In this document: positions 1 to 6,738 of the stretch, one piece after another
How the letters are laid out: the number at the start of each line of letters is the position of its first letter
How positions within the stretch are numbered: the stretch's first letter is position 1
Virus record (IMG/VR): IMGVR_UViG_3300022668_000023
Coordinates: 1 to 43,625 of that record
Direction: 5' to 3' (one strand)
DNA: 43,625 nucleotides
From: a virus
The notes under the pieces: generated by a model
The model's database searches: none
Told to the model about the DNA's origin: nothing
The model's input: the letters and a program-made list of their open reading frames with translations, nothing else
Position numbers and translations under genes: made by a program

Positions 1-1
1 T

Positions 2-172
2 TGCAAAGAATTGCAACTAAAATCAATAAGGGATTTTGCGAAAATAGCCAAACCTTCAGAGCGCACTATATACAACATGGTCAAGGATGTTGAGTTCGCC
101 GAGATCGAAGCCTTAACTATATGTAATGAAAAATATATTCCGGCTAAATTAAATCAGGAATTAATAAGATAA
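2..172 (+). CDS. Partial small helix-turn-helix-like protein (C-terminal end)
   Basis: The window opens inside a reading frame (frame 2) that stays open for 56 codons and ends in TAA at 170-172. No start codon is seen, so the gene begins upstream. The segment containing DFAKIAKPSERTIYNMVKD resembles a helix-turn-helix: a helix, a short turn at KPSE and a recognition-like helix. It lies 5 bases before a second small regulator-like gene, so the two probably share a transcript. The fold call is an inference from the pattern only. A non-DNA-binding small protein cannot be excluded. Confidence 0.5.
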   Translation, partial: CKELQLKSIRDFAKIAKPSERTIYNMVKDVEFAEIEALTICNEKYIPAKLNQELIR

Positions 173-177
173 ACGTT

Positions 178-429
178 ATGATATTTAATAGAACAAAATT
201 CAGGAATGATTTTAACATAGAAAAAAGAAGTAGAGAAATCAATGAATCGAGACACATAACTTTTAAGGAAATATCTGAATCTATAAACATTACCCGGATA
301 ACGTTACATGGCATTTTAACAAATAACGAAACGCCAAAAATCAAAGATATAGCTGGTATTTGTAGTTGGATGAATAGACCTATTGAAGAGTATATTTTTG
401 ACGATCAAAAAATATTTGTTATTGATTAA
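178..429 (+). CDS. Small XRE/Cro-type HTH regulator
   Basis: 83 aa. Residues about 27-60 (TFKEISESINITRITLHGIL followed by PKIKDIAGICSWMNRPIEEY) fit an XRE-like helix-turn-helix: 'ls..i.is..tl..i' followed by a helix counting as 'i..i...l..pi.e.'. The ATG is the first one in the frame and lies 5 bases after the preceding stop. The gene is followed at once by a promoter whose -7 box sits inside an inverted repeat (436-451). This regulator, or its upstream neighbour, is therefore a natural candidate for controlling the recombination operon starting at 472. The target is inferred, not shown. Confidence 0.6.
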   Translation: MIFNRTKFRNDFNIEKRSREINESRHITFKEISESINITRITLHGILTNNETPKIKDIAGICSWMNRPIEEYIFDDQKIFVID

Positions 430-451
430 AAAGTTACTTACATTTGTAAGT
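416..451 (+). promoter_or_regulatory. Bacteroidota-type promoter with overlapping operator palindrome
   Basis: TTG at 416-418, a 20-base spacer and TACATTTG at 439-446 match the Bacteroidota consensus TTG-N19-21-TAnnTTTG. ACTTAC (436-441), ATTT, GTAAGT (446-451) is a perfect 6-bp inverted repeat that covers the -7 box. A repressor bound there would block initiation. The expected start site lies about 20 bases before the ATG at 472, giving a short leader for the recombination operon. Confidence 0.7.
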
Positions 452-471
452 ATCAACTAAATAAACAACTT

Positions 472-1488
472 ATGAACAAAATGGAATTAGTACAAAAGCC
501 AGTAATTAAACACCAATTGAAAGAGATTGGTGCTGAAGTTACAGTTAGGTTGAAAGCGTTAGGCATTAAAAACCTTGTCGCGACCGAAGAGAACGTTAAA
601 TCTTTAAAAACCCTTAGAGCCGATTTAACAAAAGAAATAACTAACTATGAAGAACAACGCAAGTTCATTAAAAAAGAGCTTAATAGTCCTTACACAGAAT
701 TTGAGAACCTTTATAAAATTGAAATAGCAGATAAGTACAAAAATGCTGTTGACACTTTAAAGGGCTCAATAAGCTCTATTGAGGAAAAAATCAAAGATAA
801 AAAAAAGGCTAATATAGAAGCTTACTTTGATGAGCTTTGCGCCTCTGAAAAAATCGACTTCCTTAAGTTTTCGGCTATGGATTTGGATATTAAATTATCC
901 ATTACAGAAAAAGCTTATAAACAACAATGCAATGATTTCGTGTTAGGCGTTAAGGATGACTTGGAATTGATCGAAAGTCAGGAATTCAGCGTTGAAATAT
1001 TGGTCGAATATAAAGAAACTCTCAAGGCTTCAAAAGCTATTACAGACGTACTTATTAGAAAAGAACGCGAGAAAGAAGAGTTAGAAAGGGAGAAGCAAAA
1101 AGAATACTTGAGACGCTCTAAAGTGCTTCAAAGCATTAAAATGGTGCCAGACAAAGACACGGGAACCTATGTATATTCAAATGACATATATGTTGTATGG
1201 GACAAGGTGAAGGATGTTGAAAAAGAAGTTTTTGAAACTATTGTAATTGAGTTTGACGAGAAAATTAAAAGCGTTGCAATAGAGGAGAAAAAAGAACCAG
1301 AACAAAAAAAGGCAGAATTTAAGGAGCCTATAAAAACTCCAAAAGTTGCACCGCCGTTACAAGCTCCGGTAGAGGAGAAAAAAGAGGAGACAGTCAATGT
1401 AAAATGGCAGATATCCGGCACTCTTTCCCAGCTTATGAAAATGAAACAATACTTTTTAGATAACAATTTAACTTATAAAAACTTATAG
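472..1488 (+). CDS. DUF1351-like phage coiled-coil protein
   Basis: 338 aa. Residues about 1-215 are helical and charged, with the pattern 'LKTLRADLTKEITNYEEQRKFIKKELNSPYxxFE' typical of DUF1351 proteins that sit beside RecT-type annealases in phages. A Lys/Glu-rich coiled coil (about 200-220) is followed by a Pro/Glu/Lys linker (about 275-315) and a short C-terminal segment. The role of the family is not settled; it is assumed to help single-strand annealing recombination. The gene starts 25 bases after the promoter at 416-446 and is followed after one base by the RecT-like gene, so it is the first gene of a recombination operon. Confidence 0.7.
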   Translation: MNKMELVQKPVIKHQLKEIGAEVTVRLKALGIKNLVATEENVKSLKTLRADLTKEITNYEEQRKFIKKELNSPYTEFENLYKIEIADKYKNAVDTLKGSISSIEEKIKDKKKANIEAYFDELCASEKIDFLKFSAMDLDIKLSITEKAYKQQCNDFVLGVKDDLELIESQEFSVEILVEYKETLKASKAITDVLIRKEREKEELEREKQKEYLRRSKVLQSIKMVPDKDTGTYVYSNDIYVVWDKVKDVEKEVFETIVIEFDEKIKSVAIEEKKEPEQKKAEFKEPIKTPKVAPPLQAPVEEKKEETVNVKWQISGTLSQLMKMKQYFLDNNLTYKNL

Positions 1489-1489
1489 T

Positions 1490-2212
1490 ATGGCAAATGT
1501 AGCAAAATATGAAGATGCTCAGAAGAAATTTGAATTAGTCTGCAACAGCGCAGAAGGATTAACAATAGCACAAAATGCCGGGGCTGCATTTGATGCCGTT
1601 ATTGTCGTAAAAACATTACGTGAACTTTTAACGGATGACATAATGAAAGACGTATTCATGCCGTTAATGAATACAAAAATCGGATTCGCAACAGATCGAA
1701 ACGGAAAGCCGAATAAGCAGGGTAAAATAAAACCTCTGTATTCAATAGCTATTGTGAGGGATGCAATTATAGATGCAGCAGCATTTGGTTTATTACCAAC
1801 TTTTAATCAGATGAACATTATCTCTGATAAAATGTATCCAACAAAAGAAGGTTTTACAGCTTTATTAAAAAAGATAAAGGCGAAATACATTCTTAATTTT
1901 GGTCCAGACACAAGTCCTGATACGGCTAAATTTGCAGAAATAAGCATTAAGATAAATTATGAATATAGAGGTGAAAAAAGCTCATTTGTAATGATGGCTT
2001 TAGTCCCTAAAAATGCTTATTCAAGTTACGACCAACTAAAAGGCAAAGCCGAAAGACGAGGGAAGAAAATGCTTTATGAATATCTAACAGGGTTAGATCT
2101 AGGTGAAAATGATGGTGAAACGATTCAGTCAGTAGATGAACCTAGGGGTGTTGCTGATGCCAAGTTAATTGATCAGTCTGAAAACACAGAGGGGAAAACT
2201 GTAAAAATTTAG
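1490..2212 (+). CDS. recT: RecT-family single-strand annealing protein
   Basis: 240 aa, close to the usual length for RecT-like proteins. Residues about 60-150 carry the family pattern: a block around LYSIAIVRDAIIDAAAFGLL (start of a core helix), then NIISDKMYPTKEGFTALLKK, and a C-terminal YDQLKGKAERRGKKMLYEYLTG. RecT-type proteins bind and anneal single strands after a 5'-3' exonuclease has resected DNA. Here the nuclease partner is probably the next gene, a metallo-beta-lactamase-fold protein. The start ATG is one base after the upstream stop, so the genes are translationally coupled. The family call is by pattern; distant annealase families (Erf, Sak) fit less well. Confidence 0.75.
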   Translation: MANVAKYEDAQKKFELVCNSAEGLTIAQNAGAAFDAVIVVKTLRELLTDDIMKDVFMPLMNTKIGFATDRNGKPNKQGKIKPLYSIAIVRDAIIDAAAFGLLPTFNQMNIISDKMYPTKEGFTALLKKIKAKYILNFGPDTSPDTAKFAEISIKINYEYRGEKSSFVMMALVPKNAYSSYDQLKGKAERRGKKMLYEYLTGLDLGENDGETIQSVDEPRGVADAKLIDQSENTEGKTVKI

Positions 2213-2215
2213 TAA

Positions 2216-2842
2216 ATGACATATAAAATAATCGCCTCTAGTTCTAAGGGTAATTGTGTTATCTATCACAACTCTATTGTTGTAGATATGGGTGTTAATT
2301 TTTCAATGATAGAGCCTTTTTTATCTGACATGCAGATTATCTTATTAACTCATGAGCACCATGACCATTTAAATATTGCCTCCATTAAAAAAATACAGCT
2401 CGAAAGACCATCTATCCGGGTGACCTGTGGCGAATGGATGCTGCCTTTTTTGGAGGGGGTTAGGAATATTGATGTGTTGGAGGCTGGGAAAACTTATGAT
2501 TACGTAGCTTTTAAAATAATACCTATCACTCTTTATCATGATGTGCAAAATTTTGGGTACAGGATTTTTAAAGACGACTACAAGATTATACATTGTACTG
2601 ATACTTGCCATTTAGAAGGCATAACAGCATCTAATTATAATCTATATGCTTTAGAGCACAACTACGATGAAGATACGGTATACGATAAGATAGAAGCTAT
2701 TGAAGCTGAAGGAGGCTTTGCATATCAACGATGGGCAATTAACAGCCATTTATCAGAGCAACAAGCAAGAAGCTTTTTTTACAAAAATAAAGGAGAAAAC
2801 AGTAAATTAATAAGGCTCCATGAGAGCTCAATTTTTAACTAA
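2216..2842 (+). CDS. Metallo-beta-lactamase-fold nuclease of the recombination operon
   Basis: 208 aa. The N-terminus has the MBL start 'IIASSSKGNC' and the metal-binding motif THEHHDH (residues 45-51, HxHxDH). Later ligands are probably H at about 107 and the Asp in CTDTCH near 123-128. MBL-fold proteins next to RecT-like annealases take the place of lambda-type or YqaJ exonucleases, so a DNA exonuclease role is likely. It follows the annealase by 3 bases. Hydrolysis of a non-DNA substrate cannot be excluded from sequence alone, but the operon context argues for DNA processing. Confidence 0.75.
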   Translation: MTYKIIASSSKGNCVIYHNSIVVDMGVNFSMIEPFLSDMQIILLTHEHHDHLNIASIKKIQLERPSIRVTCGEWMLPFLEGVRNIDVLEAGKTYDYVAFKIIPITLYHDVQNFGYRIFKDDYKIIHCTDTCHLEGITASNYNLYALEHNYDEDTVYDKIEAIEAEGGFAYQRWAINSHLSEQQARSFFYKNKGENSKLIRLHESSIFN

Positions 2843-2854
2843 AAACAAACAACT

Positions 2855-3130
2855 ATGACACGAAAAGAATGTGTACAAAGAATTAATTTAAAAACTGATT
2901 TTGACAAATCTGAAATTGCTAAAATGTTAGAGTTGGCAATCGAAGAGATGCGTACGGCGTTAATTAACGGCGAAGAAATCTATTTTAGAAGTTTAGGCAC
3001 TATCAAAGCAGTAGATAGGAAGGGAAAACTGGTTCGGAATATTTCAAAAAATAAGTCTTTTATGATGCCGGCCTATAAAAAGGTTGTTATTAAGCCATCA
3101 AAAGGGCTTCAAGATGAAATTAATCATTAA
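2855..3130 (+). CDS. HU/IHF-family DNA-bending protein
   Basis: 91 aa, the normal HU length. It shows the HU layout: two N-terminal helices (residues 1-40, including EIAKMLELAIEEMRTAL), the strand-turn 'GEEIYFRSLGTI' that matches the family 'G..V.l.gFGtF', a basic arm (KAVDRKGKLVRNISKNKS) and a C-terminal 'VVIKPSKGLQDEI'. HU proteins bend duplex DNA and assist recombination and replication, consistent with its place after recT and the MBL nuclease. The arm lacks the usual conserved proline, so it may bend DNA less sharply. Confidence 0.75.
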   Translation: MTRKECVQRINLKTDFDKSEIAKMLELAIEEMRTALINGEEIYFRSLGTIKAVDRKGKLVRNISKNKSFMMPAYKKVVIKPSKGLQDEINH

Positions 3131-3142
3131 AAAATAAAAACC

Positions 3143-3583
3143 ATGAATAACATTGATGAAAAAATCCTTCAGGATCAACCTAGGGAAAAAAGAAGACAAA
3201 TATTAGTTGATACAGCAGACCATGTTGAGAAATCATTCCCTTATTTGAGATTGTTTAGTTCTGATGAATTGATTGAGGTTAAAGATGAGCTTTCAGAGGT
3301 AAGCATTGAATTGAGCCAAATTCAAGATGAATATGCAGAATTGAAAGCAGAGTTTACAGATAAAATGAAGCCTTTAAAAGACAGCCTTAAAGTTACTTTA
3401 ACAAATATTAAGCAAAGAGGCGAATTCATCCGGGGTGAAGCATTTATTTTGTTAGATCCAGAAAGCAGAGTTGCTGCTTACTATAATTCTGAAGGTACTT
3501 TAATACATCAAAGACCAATGAAACCCTCAGAGTTTCAGAAAACAATTCAAATGGAAGCACGTAAAACAGGCACTAACGAATAA
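3143..3583 (+). CDS. Hypothetical coiled-coil protein
   Basis: 146 aa, not recognised. Residues about 40-95 form a strongly charged heptad-like helix (ELIEVKDELSEVSIELSQIQ and onward), which predicts a coiled coil. The C-terminal part (about 100-146) looks globular, with RVAAYYNSEGTLIHQRPM. It sits in the recombination operon with a 12-base gap from the HU-like gene and an A-rich leader, so a role in recombination or early DNA metabolism is likely by position only. Confidence 0.55.
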   Translation: MNNIDEKILQDQPREKRRQILVDTADHVEKSFPYLRLFSSDELIEVKDELSEVSIELSQIQDEYAELKAEFTDKMKPLKDSLKVTLTNIKQRGEFIRGEAFILLDPESRVAAYYNSEGTLIHQRPMKPSEFQKTIQMEARKTGTNE

Positions 3584-3610
3584 ATACTAACAACTTAACA
3601 ATAAATTCAA

Positions 3611-4321
3611 ATGGAAAATAAAATTATCTTACCAGAAGGTTGTGCTGAACTAACTTTAAGGAGTGGGGAGGCTATTCCAGCGAGAGAGCCAAGAGTATTT
3701 AAATTCAAAGGGGATATAAGGTCTGTATGCAACTTTATATCTTTCAACGAAATAGACCCTAAAAAATGCGTTCTAATTGTTAATAAGTCTAACCTTTTCA
3801 TGAGGTTAGATATTGATTATAATAGTTTTTTTAATAACTCTATTGAATCCGAAATAACACTAAATCCTGATTTTGTAAAATGGGGTATTAATACCGATAT
3901 TTTAGATTCAAAAGAACTAGTAAGCACAACAGAGCTTGCAGATTTCATAAAAATGAATAGATCTTGCTTTAAAGATCCTGCTGAGGGCATGAAGTTGAGC
4001 TCTCAACTTAGACAGTTTGTGTTGAAAGTTAAAACAGAAGTTGAGAAATACGATGATTTGAGGGGTAGTAAAAAAGAGGCTATGGAGCAACAAGTAATTG
4101 AAATAAATATACCGGAAATATTTACTCTCCAAATGCCAATAATTAAAAATCATGAAAAAGTTTCTTTTGATGTTGAAGTTTGTATTTCTTCTAATTATCA
4201 GTGCTATTTGATTTCTCCAATGGCAAAAGAGTATATAGATAAGGAATCGGATACTTTGATTTTGCAAGAAATTGAAAAAATTGCAGAAATTTACCCAACT
4301 CTATCTGTGATTTATCAATAA
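3611..4321 (+). CDS. Hypothetical early protein, possibly DUF2303-like
   Basis: 236 aa. Its position at the end of a RecT operon and its layout recall DUF2303 (YfdQ-like) phage proteins: an N-terminal beta-rich part, a central helix with the segment ELADFIKMNRSCF (about 106-120), a Lys/Glu-rich stretch (about 130-160), and C-terminal beta strands. The match is too weak to assert. No catalytic motif is seen. The last gene of the operon, it is followed by a GC-rich hairpin at 4369-4392, which probably ends transcription. Confidence 0.5.
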   Translation: MENKIILPEGCAELTLRSGEAIPAREPRVFKFKGDIRSVCNFISFNEIDPKKCVLIVNKSNLFMRLDIDYNSFFNNSIESEITLNPDFVKWGINTDILDSKELVSTTELADFIKMNRSCFKDPAEGMKLSSQLRQFVLKVKTEVEKYDDLRGSKKEAMEQQVIEINIPEIFTLQMPIIKNHEKVSFDVEVCISSNYQCYLISPMAKEYIDKESDTLILQEIEKIAEIYPTLSVIYQ

Positions 4322-4368
4322 CCATTAAAAGCATGTTGGTTGTTACAGGTCAGTAGGTTTAGTTCCAC

Positions 4369-4397
4369 GGCTCCGGGGTGAGATCCGGGGCCATTTT
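4369..4397 (+). terminator. GC-rich hairpin, probable weak terminator
   Basis: GGCTCCGG (4369-4376), loop GGTGAGAT, CCGGGGCC (4385-4392) form an 8-bp stem with one G-T pair, followed by ATTTT. In this AT-rich region the GC block stands out. The T run is short, so termination may be partial. It closes the recombination operon in the 93-base gap after the gene ending at 4321. Confidence 0.5.
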
Positions 4398-4414
4398 ACT
4401 AAAAAACTAAAATT

Positions 4415-4624
4415 ATGGAATCAGAAACAATTAAGTATTTAAGAAAGCTTCCTGAGAATAGCCACAAAAAAGTCTATCTTAAATTAGATGATAGGGTTTT
4501 GAAATGTGAATTCATGTGTTTCAGAGGCATTAATTTTATTAAATTAAGATCCTTTGATGATAGCATTATAAGCGTACCTATTTGTATTTGGCACAAAATT
4601 ACCTTAGATGAACCAGACAACTAA
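4415..4624 (+). CDS. Hypothetical 69-aa protein
   Basis: No family recognised. The sequence is mixed alpha/beta with alternating hydrophobic positions (KVYLKLDDRVLKCEFMCF, then INFIKLRSFDDSIISVPI), suggesting a small beta-barrel-like or SH3-like fold. The ATG is preceded by an A-rich leader. Its 3' end overlaps the next gene by 17 bases, so the two are translated together. Confidence 0.5.
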   Translation: MESETIKYLRKLPENSHKKVYLKLDDRVLKCEFMCFRGINFIKLRSFDDSIISVPICIWHKITLDEPDN

Positions 4625-5228
4625 AAAAGCACTTAAAGCTCTACTAGCGAGTATCGCAACATTCGTAATGGTAATGTTTTTAATATACATACTTGCATCT
4701 TTAATTGGGATGTTAACCGCCCAAAGTAAGCGTGCGGAGGGTATAAATTTAATTACAATGGGATTGGAAAAATACGAGGGCGATATGTTCACTTTTGCAG
4801 AAGAATTCACTTCAATAGTTAGGGACGGCGTTGTTTATTTGGAAGAATATGGAGAGGGGGAATTCCCTTTAATGCATATAAAAACAGAAGATCAGTATTT
4901 AATACTTTATGAGATATTAACAGGTGAAAAACACCCAGCACCTACGCTCAAAAAATTGCAACATATTAATTTAAAAATCATGGACAAATTTTTAATAACA
5001 GCTAAGGAACTTAAAAATCAAGTTGAAAAACTTAATTTAATCGCTGATGCTGTTGGCTCATTTGAGCTAAAAATGAAGCTTACAACAGATAGTATTAATG
5101 GTTTTCCGGGCCAATACTTCCCGGAGCTGAAAGCAAAATGGATGCACGATTTGGTAATTTACAACATGGCCCGTATGAGAATGCTATCTATTTATCAAAA
5201 AGAACTTGAAAGGTTGCCGAAATATTAG
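4608..5228 (+). CDS. Hypothetical membrane-anchored protein
   Basis: 206 aa. Residues about 12-36 (LLASIATFVMVMFLIYILAS) form one clear transmembrane helix after a short Lys-rich N-terminus. The rest is soluble and mostly helical, with the segment KKLQHINLKIMDKFLITAKE, so a cytoplasmic or periplasmic helical domain on a single anchor is expected. No family recognised. It overlaps the 69-aa gene and its 3' end contains the -33 element of the promoter for the RNA at 5241-5352. Confidence 0.5.
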   Translation: MNQTTKKALKALLASIATFVMVMFLIYILASLIGMLTAQSKRAEGINLITMGLEKYEGDMFTFAEEFTSIVRDGVVYLEEYGEGEFPLMHIKTEDQYLILYEILTGEKHPAPTLKKLQHINLKIMDKFLITAKELKNQVEKLNLIADAVGSFELKMKLTTDSINGFPGQYFPELKAKWMHDLVIYNMARMRMLSIYQKELERLPKY

Positions 5229-5236
5229 TATATTTG
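5206..5236 (+). promoter_or_regulatory. Bacteroidota-type promoter for the 5.24 kb RNA
   Basis: TTG (5206-5208), a 20-base spacer and TATATTTG (5229-5236) give a full match to the TTG-N20-TAnnTTTG consensus. The start site is expected 4-6 bases downstream, at about 5241, exactly where the 11-base 5' arm GTCGAAACGTA begins. The -33 box lies inside the end of the upstream coding region. Confidence 0.7.
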
Positions 5237-5240
5237 TTTT

Positions 5241-5352
5241 GTCGAAACGTATTAAACAACTCCCTAAATGATAGAAAATAATTCACATACATAGCTTTTA
5301 AACACAATTACCCGAGGTACGTTTCGACAACGTGGGGAGCCTCGGGTTTTTG
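5241..5352 (+). ncRNA. Probable structured small RNA or leader with possible pseudoknot
   Basis: About 110 nt between a consensus promoter and an intrinsic terminator, with no ORF of any size. GTCGAAACGTA (5241-5251) pairs perfectly with TACGTTTCGAC (5318-5328). CCCGAGG (5311-5317) pairs with CCTCGGG (5340-5346). The order is 5' arm A, 5' arm B, 3' arm A, 3' arm B, so both helices together would make an H-type pseudoknot, with B5' directly abutting A3'. A third possible pair is CTCCC (5260-5264) with GGGAG (5335-5339). It could be a free sRNA or an attenuating leader for the gene at 5388. Confidence 0.55.
5310..5351 (+). terminator. Intrinsic terminator at the end of the small RNA
   Basis: ACCCGAGG (5310-5317) and CCTCGGGT (5340-5347) form an 8-bp stem with a 22-nt loop, followed by TTTTTG TTTTT. 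The loop contains the 3' arm of the upstream 11-bp helix (5318-5328). Formation of that helix could therefore affect whether this terminator forms, giving a possible read-through switch for the replication genes downstream. Confidence 0.65.
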
Positions 5353-5387
5353 TTTTTAGGAGCTTTTTTAGTTTAAATACGGAACGT

Positions 5388-5894
5388 ATGAATTTTTTAG
5401 AAAAAGATTTGGAAGAAATCATCTATAAATCTGATAAGGAGTTGCTTCAGAAAAAAGGATTACCAATTTATGGTAAATTACTAAGACAATTAAGAATAGG
5501 CAATTACGGGACAGCCGATATAGTAGAGGTTGACAGGTCGTATATTGACGGGGCTAATAGTATATATCCGTACTTAAAAATAACAGTATACGAGCTTAAA
5601 AAAGATAAAATAGGCATTAGTGCTTTCTTACAGGCTGTTAGATATGTAAAGGGCATTAAAAAATACATAGAAAAAAGAGGAATTAATAGTTATTCATTAC
5701 ATATAACATTAATAGGCAAGGATTTAGATTTAAATTCTTCTTTCTGTTATCTACCAGATATACTTAATGATTATTGTAGCGAGTTTGGTGAAAACTTCTT
5801 ATCAAATTACACATATAAATATGGAATTAATGGGCTTGAATTTAATGATGAATTAAATTATTCATTAACAAATGAAGGGTTTAAAAATGAATAG
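5388..5894 (+). CDS. PD-(D/E)XK-like nuclease-fold protein
   Basis: 168 aa. The order of motifs is that of a PD-(D/E)XK core: an N-terminal helix with E at about 5-10 (EKDLEEII), GTADIVEVDR with D near 45, a strand with YELKK near 69-73 (the ExK half), then a helix AFLQAVRYVKGI containing the Q...Y/R pattern common in restriction-fold and Holliday-resolvase-like enzymes. It begins the replication module after the small RNA and overlaps the initiator-like gene by 8 bases (ATGAATAG). Substrate unknown; a phage recombination or anti-host nuclease role is possible. Confidence 0.6.
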   Translation: MNFLEKDLEEIIYKSDKELLQKKGLPIYGKLLRQLRIGNYGTADIVEVDRSYIDGANSIYPYLKITVYELKKDKIGISAFLQAVRYVKGIKKYIEKRGINSYSLHITLIGKDLDLNSSFCYLPDILNDYCSEFGENFLSNYTYKYGINGLEFNDELNYSLTNEGFKNE

Positions 5895-6738
5895 CTATGA
5901 ATTATCTAGGTGTTGGTTTGACTACTGCTTTGAGAACCCAGAAAAAATAAACCCTTCTCATTCGGCTATTTATTTATTTGCTATAGAGCATTGCAATAGA
6001 TTAGGATGGAAGAGAAAATTCGGATTTCCTTCTCAAATGACAATGGACGCATTAGGTATAAAAAAACATCAAACTTATATTAGGTATTTTAACGATTTGG
6101 TTGATTGGGGGTTTTTTACATTAATTCAGAAGTCAAAAAACCAATATTCAGCTAATATTATATCAATAAACGCCCCTACAAAAAACGGCAAAGCACTAGA
6201 CAAAGCATTCATAACCCATGCGACAAAGCAAACAGAATCCAAGGGGCAAAGCACAGGGCAAAGCACAGGGCAAAGCATAGGGCAAAGCATAGGGCAAAGC
6301 ATAGACAGTATAATTAAACAATTAAACAAGGAACAATTAAACAAAGAACAAATAGAGCGTTTAGAAAAAATTATTTCTAAAAATCAAAAAGAAAATATAC
6401 CCGCTTTTGATGAGTTTAAAAATCATGCTATATCAAAAGAGCCTTTTATTGATTTAAAGGCTTTACGAAACAAGTATGATTCATGGATTGAAAACGATTG
6501 GAAGGATGGTAATAATAAGGCAATAAAAAATTGGAAATCAAAGCTATCTAACACTATCACGTATATTCCTAAAACTGATAAGAAAAACGTAATAACAAAT
6601 AACAAGTTAAAAAAATACTTTGTAAAGAGTAGGTTTAACGTATCAAAAGATTTCTTTGCAGAATCAGAAGAACAGGCAAAAGATATGTATTGCAAAAATT
6701 ATGGAGTTACCATTGAAGACATAACAGAATGCAGCTAA
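5887..6738 (+). CDS. Replication initiator-like protein with internal iteron block
   Basis: 283 aa from the ATG at 5887, chosen because it gives an 8-base ATGAATAG overlap with the upstream stop; an ATG at 5872 is also possible. Residues about 1-100 look like a winged helix: CWFDYCFENPEKINPSHSAI, FPSQMTMDALGI, then YFNDLVDWGFF followed by a beta wing. The middle is a GQSTGQS/GQSIGQS repeat (about 118-140) followed by a Glu/Lys helix. The C-terminal third carries a DnaD/primosome-like 'NDWKDGNNKAIKNWKSKLSN' segment. Phage initiators of this layout bind origin repeats in their own gene and load the helicase encoded just downstream. It overlaps the primase-helicase gene by 10 bases. Confidence 0.65.
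   Translation: MNSYELSRCWFDYCFENPEKINPSHSAIYLFAIEHCNRLGWKRKFGFPSQMTMDALGIKKHQTYIRYFNDLVDWGFFTLIQKSKNQYSANIISINAPTKNGKALDKAFITHATKQTESKGQSTGQSTGQSIGQSIGQSIDSIIKQLNKEQLNKEQIERLEKIISKNQKENIPAFDEFKNHAISKEPFIDLKALRNKYDSWIENDWKDGNNKAIKNWKSKLSNTITYIPKTDKKNVITNNKLKKYFVKSRFNVSKDFFAESEEQAKDMYCKNYGVTIEDITECS
6244..6348 (+). repeat. Iteron-like tandem repeats and AT-rich repeats, candidate replication origin
   Basis: Five tandem 12-bp units GGGCAAAGCAyA run from 6244 to 6303 (two with C, three with T at the variable place). Directly after come AT-rich direct repeats: CAATTAAACAAGGAA (6319-6333) and CAATTAAACAAAGAA (6334-6348), with a further overlapping AATTAAACAA at 6312. Iterons plus an AT-rich unwinding block inside an initiator gene are the layout of lambda-type origins. 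The block also encodes the Gly-Gln-Ser repeat, so some constraint may be at protein level. Confidence 0.6.

Noticed and set aside
1167-1466. Minus-strand ORF of 99 codons
   Set aside because: It lies opposite the Glu/Lys-rich part of the DUF1351-like gene, its Phe/Ser-rich product is the usual shadow of such codons, and there is no promoter.
4325-4395. tRNA or tRNA-like gene
   Set aside because: A D-loop-like CAGTAGGTTTAG and a T-loop-like GGTGAGATCC are seen, but the segment is too short, no acceptor stem forms and the strong GC stem overlaps the would-be arms.
6244-6303. CRISPR-like or simple microsatellite repeat
   Set aside because: There are no spacers; the 12-bp units are tandem and the position in an initiator gene fits iterons better.
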